Shown: piece by piece, positions 59,082-64,000 of the stretch
Layout: every line of letters begins with the position of its first letter
How positions within the stretch are numbered: the stretch's first letter is position 1
DNA from: Selenomonadaceae bacterium
GTDB lineage: Bacteria > Bacillota > Negativicutes > Selenomonadales > Selenomonadaceae
Reading direction: 5' to 3'
Assembly (NCBI GenBank): GCA_030523645.1
Contig: JAUNIB010000001.1
Location: 713,700 to 777,699 of the forward strand
DNA length: 64,000 nucleotides
Position numbers and translations under genes: made by a program
Notes under the pieces: generated by a model
Databases searched by the model: none
What the model was told of the DNA's origin: nothing
The model's input: only the letters and a program-made list of their open reading frames with translations

Positions 59082-59873
59082 TTAGCCCTCCTGTCCCAGA
59101 TATGCGTTGATAACCTCTTCGTTGCCGGCTACTTCATCGAAGGTACCGAAGGCAATATTCTCACCGTAGTTAAGCACCATTACCTTATCGACCAGACCCT
59201 TGATGAAGTCCATATCATGCTCAACAACGATGACCGTCAGCTCCGGCATAGCCTTCTTGACTTTCAGCAGGTCATACATGAGCTTCTCGGTCTCCATGCT
59301 GTCCATACCGGCAGAAGGCTCATCCAGCAGGATTACCTTCGGATTGGAAGCGACAGCGCGGCAGATTTCCAGACGGCGACGGTCTGCGTAAGGCAGATCC
59401 TTGGCAGTCTTGTCAGCCTGCCTGATAAGCAGGTCGTCAAATATCTCCATGTGCTTCAGGCAGGTGGCAATAGCCTCCTTTGCCTGAGCCTTTTCCTTCC
59501 CTGCCCCGATGATAGAGCCGAGAACGGAGCACTCACGAACCTCTTTCAGACCGACCATGATGTTTTCAAGAACAGACAGGTTCCAGAAAAGACGGCCGTT
59601 CTGGAAGGTACGGGAAATACCCTTAGTAAATACTTCATTGGACTGCTTGCCGGAAATATCCTCACCGTTCAGGAATATCTGCCCCTCAGTAGGAACATAG
59701 ATACCGGAGAGAAGATTGAACAGCGTAGTCTTGCCGCTGCCGTTAGGTCCGATTACACCCAGTACCTCACCGGCCTTCAGCTGAAAGCTGACATGGTTTA
59801 CTGCGGTAACGCCGCCGAAACGGATAGTGAGTTCCTTTGCCTCGATGATGATATTATCTTTATTCTCAGCCAT
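59082..59873 (-). CDS. livG: Branched-chain amino acid ABC transporter ATPase LivG
   Basis: 263 residues. Walker A is VIGPNGSGKTTLFNLLSGIY, and ISRTFQNGRLFWNLSVLENIMVGL is the LivG-type Q-loop region. DLPYADRRRLEICRAVASNPKVILLDEPSAGMD covers signature and Walker B; the usual LSYG of the LivG signature reads LPYA here. VIVVEHDMDFIKGL holds the switch His, and the C-terminus is NEEVINAYLGQEG. Its start overlaps livM by 8 nt. Confidence 0.96.
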   Translation of the reverse strand: MAENKDNIIIEAKELTIRFGGVTAVNHVSFQLKAGEVLGVIGPNGSGKTTLFNLLSGIYVPTEGQIFLNGEDISGKQSNEVFTKGISRTFQNGRLFWNLSVLENIMVGLKEVRECSVLGSIIGAGKEKAQAKEAIATCLKHMEIFDDLLIRQADKTAKDLPYADRRRLEICRAVASNPKVILLDEPSAGMDSMETEKLMYDLLKVKKAMPELTVIVVEHDMDFIKGLVDKVMVLNYGENIAFGTFDEVAGNEEVINAYLGQEG

Positions 59874-61032
59874 CGTTTTCCGCCTCCTTGTTTTCCAGAC
59901 CCGACATGAAGATGCGGCGAGTGTACGGAAGAATACCGTTCCGCATGAAAATCAGGCAGAAGATGATAATGAGACCGTAGAACATGATACGGTAGTCTTC
60001 AAAGGCACGGAATTTCTCCGGGAAGATGGTCAGAAAGAAAGCGCCGACGATAGCACCCGGAATTGAATCAAGACCGCCGAGGATAATCATACTGATTACG
60101 ATGACGGAGAGACCGTAGCTGAAGTTCTCCGGCGCAATGAAGTTAATCATTGCCGCGTAGAGACCACCGGCAAAGCCGCCGAAGATTGCACCGATGGCAA
60201 AAGCATAGAGTTTGTAGTTGGTAAGATTGATACCGTAGCACTGAGCTGCCAGCTGATCCTCACGCATAGCGGAAAGAATCAGACCAAAGAAGGAGTTTGA
60301 CAGCTTGAAAATGAAGATGGTGCAGAGAGCAAGAACAATCAGGCACAGATAGTAGAAGTGACCAAGGTAATTCATGCTTACGAAGCCAAGGTCAAGCATC
60401 TGACCGAAGTCATAGCCGAAGAGCGTGGGTGACGGAATGTCGATAAGACCGTTGGTACCGCCGGTAACACTCTCCCAGTTAAGAAGGGTCTCCTGAACGA
60501 TAAGACCAAAAGCGATAGTGACGAGCGCCAGATAATGACCTTTAACGCGAAGCGCCGGCAAGCCGAGTACCGCACCGAAAACCATTGCGGCAATACCGGA
60601 CAAAGCAAAGGCAATCCAGAAGCTGACGCCAAGCTTCAGGGTAAGAATACCGACAGTATAAGCACCTACTGCCTCAAAAGCAGCATAGCCGAGGCAGATA
60701 AGGCCGGCACGACCGGTCATGAAGTTCAGACCCAGTGCCATCATGGCATTTATCATGGCGAAGTTCAAAACCTGCAGCCAGTAGGCATCACCGTCGATGA
60801 GAATCGGCAGGGTGAGACCCAGGATAAAGGCAACCGCACCGACCTGCTTCAGGTTTGCCATGAAGAGGTCGTACCATTCTGCCACCTTTTCAGGGTACTT
60901 CTTTGTTACAAAGAAGGCTGCAGCTACCAGAACTGCCAAATAGACAGCTACGAACACAGGATTTTCAATAAGGACGAAGGCAAGGAAAAGTACATAGAGC
61001 AGTACTTCGGCCCCGAGGAGTTTCATATTCAT
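59866..61032 (-). CDS. livM: Branched-chain amino acid ABC transporter permease LivM
   Basis: 388 residues, a little longer than average because of an extra N-terminal helical part. It has about ten membrane spans. Landmarks are INAMMALGLNFMTGRAGLICLGYAAFEAVGAY, LRVKGHYLALVTIAFGLIVQE, and the EAA-like ILSAMREDQLAAQCYGIN. GAIFGGFAGGLYAAMINFIAP and MIILGGLDSIPGAIVGAFFL are further family motifs. With LivH it forms the channel. It starts 14 nt after livH and ends inside the livG start. Confidence 0.95.
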   Translation of the reverse strand: MNMKLLGAEVLLYVLFLAFVLIENPVFVAVYLAVLVAAAFFVTKKYPEKVAEWYDLFMANLKQVGAVAFILGLTLPILIDGDAYWLQVLNFAMINAMMALGLNFMTGRAGLICLGYAAFEAVGAYTVGILTLKLGVSFWIAFALSGIAAMVFGAVLGLPALRVKGHYLALVTIAFGLIVQETLLNWESVTGGTNGLIDIPSPTLFGYDFGQMLDLGFVSMNYLGHFYYLCLIVLALCTIFIFKLSNSFFGLILSAMREDQLAAQCYGINLTNYKLYAFAIGAIFGGFAGGLYAAMINFIAPENFSYGLSVIVISMIILGGLDSIPGAIVGAFFLTIFPEKFRAFEDYRIMFYGLIIIFCLIFMRNGILPYTRRIFMSGLENKEAENDG

Positions 61033-61046
61033 CTCGCAAGCCCTCC

Positions 61047-61970
61047 TTATACCTTATCGTATGCCTTCTCGCCAAAGAGGCCGGAAGGACGGAATACAAG
61101 ACAGAGAATAACGATGAGGAATGCTACAAGCTCCTGATAGCTGGAGCCGTTGGGCAGGAAGCTTACAACGAATATCTCCAGGAAGCCCAGCAGCAGACCA
61201 CCGACGACTGCACCATACATATTGCCAAGACCGCCGACAACGGCAGCGGCAAAGCCCTTGATGCTGGCGGCAAAGCCCATGTTGAACTTGATGATACCGT
61301 AGCTCATACCATTCATGAGACCGGCAACGGAACCAAGAACGGAACCAAGTATAAGGGTGATGATGAATACGCGATTTGCATTGACACCCATCATCAGGGC
61401 AGCCTGACGGTCCTGAGCGGTAGCTCGGATGTAGCGGCCAAGGGCAGTCTTCTCAATCAGCCAGTACATCATAGAAATGAGCGCTGCGGAAATAACGATA
61501 CAGATAATCGTCTCCGGCTTGATAAGCGCACCGCCGATATTGAAACTGTCCATCTGAATCATCTGAGGGAAAGGCTGCGGATTACGACCATCCGGGAAGA
61601 AAATCATTACAGCCTCACGGACAACGATAGATGCACCGAGAGTGATGAGAAGCGTCATAATATCCGGCGCCCCTCGCATTGGTGCAACGATGAACTTTTC
61701 AAGTGCTGCACCGAAGAGAGCACCAATAATAATAATAATAGCCATGACTGCCAGGATATACGTGATAGAGCCAGCCTCTACCCCTGCTCCTGCCATTGCT
61801 GTACCCACGACCATCGCACCGAAGGCACCGAGCATGAAAACTTCACCGTGAGCGAAGTTTACGACCTCGATAACGCCAAAGAAAAGCGTAAATCCAACGG
61901 CAATGAGTGCGTACATGACACCGAGCCCCAGCGCATTGAAAAATTGCTGCAGCAGAACATCTACTGTCAT
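61047..61970 (-). CDS. livH: Branched-chain amino acid ABC transporter permease LivH
   Basis: About 307 residues with some eight membrane spans. LGVMYALIAVGFTLFFGVIEVVNFAHGEVFMLGAF is the LivH N-terminal signature, GRYIRATAQDRQAALMMGVN is the EAA-like coupling loop, and FAAAVVGGLGNMYGAVVGGLLLGFLE is also characteristic. The start is ATG 61970, with GAGGTG 8 nt upstream, rather than the ATG at 61991. It follows the binding-protein gene after a gap of about 160 nt containing a hairpin. Confidence 0.95.
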   Translation of the reverse strand: MTVDVLLQQFFNALGLGVMYALIAVGFTLFFGVIEVVNFAHGEVFMLGAFGAMVVGTAMAGAGVEAGSITYILAVMAIIIIIGALFGAALEKFIVAPMRGAPDIMTLLITLGASIVVREAVMIFFPDGRNPQPFPQMIQMDSFNIGGALIKPETIICIVISAALISMMYWLIEKTALGRYIRATAQDRQAALMMGVNANRVFIITLILGSVLGSVAGLMNGMSYGIIKFNMGFAASIKGFAAAVVGGLGNMYGAVVGGLLLGFLEIFVVSFLPNGSSYQELVAFLIVILCLVFRPSGLFGEKAYDKV

Positions 61971-62052
61971 TCTAAAGCACCTCAGATACAATGAAAATTA
62001 AAAACTTTTGCCCCAAAACCATACTAAAAATCGAAAAGCCCATAAACACAGA

Positions 62053-62085
62053 AATTCGCAGGAGCCGAAACGGCCCCTACGAATT
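62053..62085 (-). promoter_or_regulatory. Intergenic hairpin between the liv binding protein and livH
   Basis: Arms AATTCGTAGGGGCCG and CGGCTCCTGCGAATT pair over 15 positions with two G-U pairs. It likely protects the upstream binding-protein mRNA or limits read-through into livHMGF; no U-run follows. Confidence 0.6.
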
Positions 62086-62129
62086 GTATTCTGTTGTTAA
62101 AAATCAGTGTTCAGTGAAAATCGCTGAAA

Positions 62130-63323
62130 TTATTTTGCAACGATCTTCTTATCCTTTACCTGCAGGCTTGCCTTATCGTAAGCTACCCACTTACCTCCCT
62201 GAGAAATATAGGTGGTGATGAGGGTATTCTTGGTCTGGCCGTTCTCATCGAAGGAGGTCTTACCGAGAACGCCGTCATACTCAGCCTTGCGGAGTGCCTC
62301 GATAGCCTTCTTGCGGTCAGTACCGACTTTGTTCTTACCGATGGTATCGCAGAGCATCATGACAGTGTCATAAGCGAAGTGACCGAGGTTATCATACGGC
62401 TCAGGATACTTGGCAGCTGCATAGTCATCCATGAACTTCTTGCCGCCCGGCAGATCCTCCAGCGGTTTGCCGATATTGAAAGCAATCATGCCTTCAGCAG
62501 TCGGACCGGCAATCTTGTTGAAGGTATCGGAAATAATACCGGAATCGGAGAGGAAGAGGCAGTTCATCTGGAGGTCAGCCATCTGACGCTTGATGAGGGC
62601 AGCCTCGGTAGCCATACCACCGAAGTATACGCAGTCAGGATTCTTTGCCTTAATATTGGTGAGGACAGCGGAGAAGTCCTGCTGACCTACGTTAATTCCG
62701 TCATCGGAAAGAACCTGAGCGCCGTTCTTGGCAGCGTTCTCACCGAACTGGCTGGCATTGGTCTTACCGTAGTCGGTACGGTCATTGATGAGGCAGATGG
62801 TCTTTACGCCCCAGTTCTTTGCAGCGAGCTCACCAGCATAGACATTCTGCGCCTTGGCTTCGGTGATAATACGGGTAATTTCCTTGTAGCCCTTACCGGT
62901 GATGTCCGGATGAATAGCAGCAGTTACCAGCATGGCCATGCCATTCTTATGGAATACCGGAGCAGTTGCAAGAGCGCAGCCGCTGTTGAAGTGACCACCG
63001 ACAGCAACGATGCCCTTATCAGTGATGAGCTTGTTAGCTGCAGCAACAGCAGTAGACGGATCGGCAGCATCATCAGCTACGACCAGTTCAAACTTGTACG
63101 GATATTTGCCGGAAGCATTTGCGTGCTTAATAGCGAGATCGGCAGAGTTCTTCATACCAACGCCGAGAGCAGCATTATTGCCGGTAATAGGAGCAATAAA
63201 GCCAATCTTAACAACTTCAGTCTTCTTATCGCCACCGCCGCCGCAGCCGGTCAGCATTACAGCAGAAGTAGCAGCTACGGTAGCAAGAGCCATAGCCTTC
63301 TTTACCTTAGAATTCATAAACAT
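62130..63323 (-). CDS. livJ: Branched-chain amino acid-binding lipoprotein (LivJ/LivK-like)
   Basis: 397 residues. The signal peptide ends SAVMLTGCGGGGDKK (lipobox Cys about residue 28). The periplasmic-binding type 1 fold has KIGFIAPITGNNAALGVGMKN, VVADDAADPSTAVAAANKLI, AVGGHFNSGCALATAPVFHKNG, and YVYFGGMATEAALIKRQM-like (reads CVYFGGMATEAALI). VGHFNSG and the Ser/Thr contacts fit Leu/Ile/Val binding. The start is ATG 63323 with GGGGGAGG 7 nt before. Its leader holds a GTACTGC/GCAGTAC hairpin (63348-63365) close to the ribosome site. It is the first gene of the livJHMGF operon. Confidence 0.95.
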   Translation of the reverse strand: MFMNSKVKKAMALATVAATSAVMLTGCGGGGDKKTEVVKIGFIAPITGNNAALGVGMKNSADLAIKHANASGKYPYKFELVVADDAADPSTAVAAANKLITDKGIVAVGGHFNSGCALATAPVFHKNGMAMLVTAAIHPDITGKGYKEITRIITEAKAQNVYAGELAAKNWGVKTICLINDRTDYGKTNASQFGENAAKNGAQVLSDDGINVGQQDFSAVLTNIKAKNPDCVYFGGMATEAALIKRQMADLQMNCLFLSDSGIISDTFNKIAGPTAEGMIAFNIGKPLEDLPGGKKFMDDYAAAKYPEPYDNLGHFAYDTVMMLCDTIGKNKVGTDRKKAIEALRKAEYDGVLGKTSFDENGQTKNTLITTYISQGGKWVAYDKASLQVKDKKIVAK

Positions 63324-63347
63324 TGTGTATCCTCCCCCTAAAGTCAA

Positions 63348-63365
63348 GTACTGCAAAAGCAGTAC
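63348..63365 (-). promoter_or_regulatory. Hairpin in the liv operon leader
   Basis: A perfect 7-bp stem GTACTGC / GCAGTAC with a 4-nt loop, ending about 10 nt before the GGGGGAGG ribosome site. A TAAAAT -10-like box lies just upstream. Confidence 0.5.
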
Positions 63366-63574
63366 AACATACGGAAATATTTTACCACATGCCTCAGAAA
63401 AAACAATATATTTACAGATTGTATTCAGAAAAACATCCGTGTACTGTACTGATAAAGTCCGCACACAGTGGACACTCCAAATAGAGAGAACAAGAGAGTG
63501 TAAACACCTTAATAAATGACCTGATAATAATTCAAGCATGTAAAAAACAGACATACCGATCCAAAAAAGGGTAC

Positions 63575-63601
63575 AAAAAAACCCGAGTAAAAAACTCGGG
63601 T
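63575..63601 (-). terminator. Terminator of the rRNA-tRNA transcript
   Basis: A stem ACCCGAG / CTCGGGT with a 7-nt loop, followed on minus by TTTTTTG. It lies 12 nt past tRNA-Ser. Confidence 0.9.
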
Positions 63602-63612
63602 AAAATTGACGG

Positions 63613-63701
63613 TGGCGGAGTGGGAGGGATTCGAACCCTCGCGACCTTGCAGCCCTAACGATTTAGCAAACCGTCCTCTTCAGCCTCTTGAGTACCACTC
63701 C
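63613..63701 (-). tRNA. tRNA-Ser (anticodon GCU)
   Basis: 89 nt with CCA encoded. Acceptor GGAGTGG / CCACTCC, T arm GGTTCGAATCC, a long variable arm as in class II tRNAs, and anticodon loop TTTGCTAAA giving GCU, which reads AGC/AGU. Confidence 0.97.
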
Positions 63702-63739
63702 GTAACTGAAAAAATATATAAATATGATATTATCCAAAA

Positions 63740-63815
63740 TGGCAGGGGCAGTAGGACTTGAACCCACAACCAATGGTTTTGGAGACCACTACTCTACCAA
63801 TTGAGCTATACCCCT
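63740..63815 (-). tRNA. tRNA-Trp (anticodon CCA)
   Basis: 76 nt with CCA encoded. Acceptor AGGGGTA / TGCCCCT, D arm TAGCTCAATTGGTAGAG, anticodon loop CTCCAAA giving CCA, T arm GGGTTCAAGTCC. Confidence 0.97.
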
Positions 63816-63819
63816 GTAA

Positions 63820-63896
63820 TGGGGCGGCTGGTGGGGATCGAACCCACGCATGCTGGAGCCACAATCCAGTGTGTTAACCACTTCACCACAGCCGCC
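63820..63896 (-). tRNA. tRNA-His (anticodon GUG)
   Basis: 77 nt including the extra 5' G(-1) that pairs with C73, diagnostic for tRNA-His. Acceptor GCGGCTG / CAGCCGC, anticodon loop TTGTGGC giving GUG, CCA encoded. It follows the 5S rRNA. Confidence 0.97.
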
Positions 63897-63904
63897 ATAT
63901 AAGG

Positions 63905-63937
63905 AAATATAGCCGGGAATATAACCCAGCTATATTT
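63905..63937 (-). other. Hairpin between 5S rRNA and tRNA-His
   Basis: A 13-bp stem AAATATAGCTGGG / CCCGGCTATATTT (one G-U pair) with a 7-nt loop. It has no T-tail, so it is more likely a processing signal than a terminator. Confidence 0.5.
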
Positions 63938-63949
63938 CAATTTTCAAAT

Positions 63950-64000
63950 CAGCGGCTATCTATCCTCCCGGGCCGTCTCCAGCCAAGTACTTTCGACGTG
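63950..64000 (-). rRNA. rrf: 5S rRNA, 3' end only (partial)
   Basis: On minus the last 50 nt read GTCGAAAGTACTTGGCTGG, AGACGGCCCGGGAGGATAG and ATAGCCGCTGA, the conserved 3' half of bacterial 5S rRNA. The rest lies beyond the window. The arrangement 5S-His-Trp-Ser indicates an rRNA operon entering from the right. Confidence 0.92.

Noticed and set aside
1..64000. Insertion sequence, prophage or integrase
   Set aside because: No transposase, integrase or phage structural motif was seen in any long frame; the repeats are short and non-coding.

Overview
The window looks like a chromosome segment of an anaerobic, diderm Firmicute of the class Negativicutes. An Acidaminococcaceae-type succinate or propionate fermenter (Phascolarctobacterium or Acidaminococcus-like) is my best guess. 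The evidence is an SLH-domain outer-membrane porin, a split methylmalonyl-CoA mutase with MeaB, an ATP-type PEP carboxykinase and part of a membrane-bound hydrogenase, together with a T-box leader and Gram-positive-style Shine-Dalgarno sites. About 40 genes lie on the minus strand and only five on the plus strand. The 5S rRNA fragment and the tRNAs at the right end are also on minus, so minus is probably the leading strand. I see no insertion sequence, prophage or CRISPR array.

Layout, left to right. 1-850: start of a hydrogenase-4-like gene. 1035-2703: flavin reductase plus paired chromate-type transporters. 2809-5189: a TPM-domain protein and a zinc-ribbon membrane protein. 5611-10670: ruvCAB-queH-spoIID-queA. 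11302-14804: pckA and the SLH porin. 14940-20462: a five-gene Opp/Dpp/Nik-type ABC importer with a His-rich ATPase. 20759-25456: an M14-like hydrolase, a metal P1B-ATPase with a separate HMA protein, and a metallophosphoesterase. 25603-32258: cobN with bchI and bchD. 32538-39250: methylmalonyl-CoA mutase operon (mutA-mutB-meaB and a Cys-less MsrA-like gene) behind a cobalamin riboswitch. 39469-44545: an EamA transporter (plus strand), a beta-CASP nuclease, murB, trmL and an unknown gene. 44803-47589: thrS with a T-box leader, then hpf. 47881-51503: copA-copZ and a methyltransferase on plus. 51529-54882: an AAA/DUF4143 ATPase behind four phased repeats, a lipoprotein, and a Tat-type MBL protein. 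54922-58127: ptsI-ptsH and an M20 peptidase. 58358-63323: a complete livJHMGF importer. 63613-64000: tRNA-Ser, tRNA-Trp, tRNA-His and the 3' end of a 5S rRNA.

How the genes fit together. PEP carboxykinase and B12-dependent methylmalonyl-CoA mutase belong to the succinate-propionate route. MeaB protects or loads the mutase, the cobalamin riboswitch ties mutase expression to B12, and CobN-BchI-BchD next door is a corrin or metal chelatase set. The Nik-like importer could feed a NiFe hydrogenase. Two metal-efflux systems 24 kb apart share the same promoter core. Gaps between genes are filled with families of palindromic repeats that recur in mosaic order.

The most notable observations are: (1) a cobalamin riboswitch with a terminator/antiterminator and a second terminator ahead of a B12-dependent enzyme; (2) four dyad-symmetric 16-bp repeats spaced exactly 33 bp apart over the promoter and leader of an AAA/DUF4143 gene; (3) a 19-bp promoter/operator core shared by two metal ATPase units; (4) an MsrA homologue with Ser in place of the catalytic Cys; (5) HPr with Lys at position 46; and (6) a Tat-signal MBL protein that seems to start at ATT.
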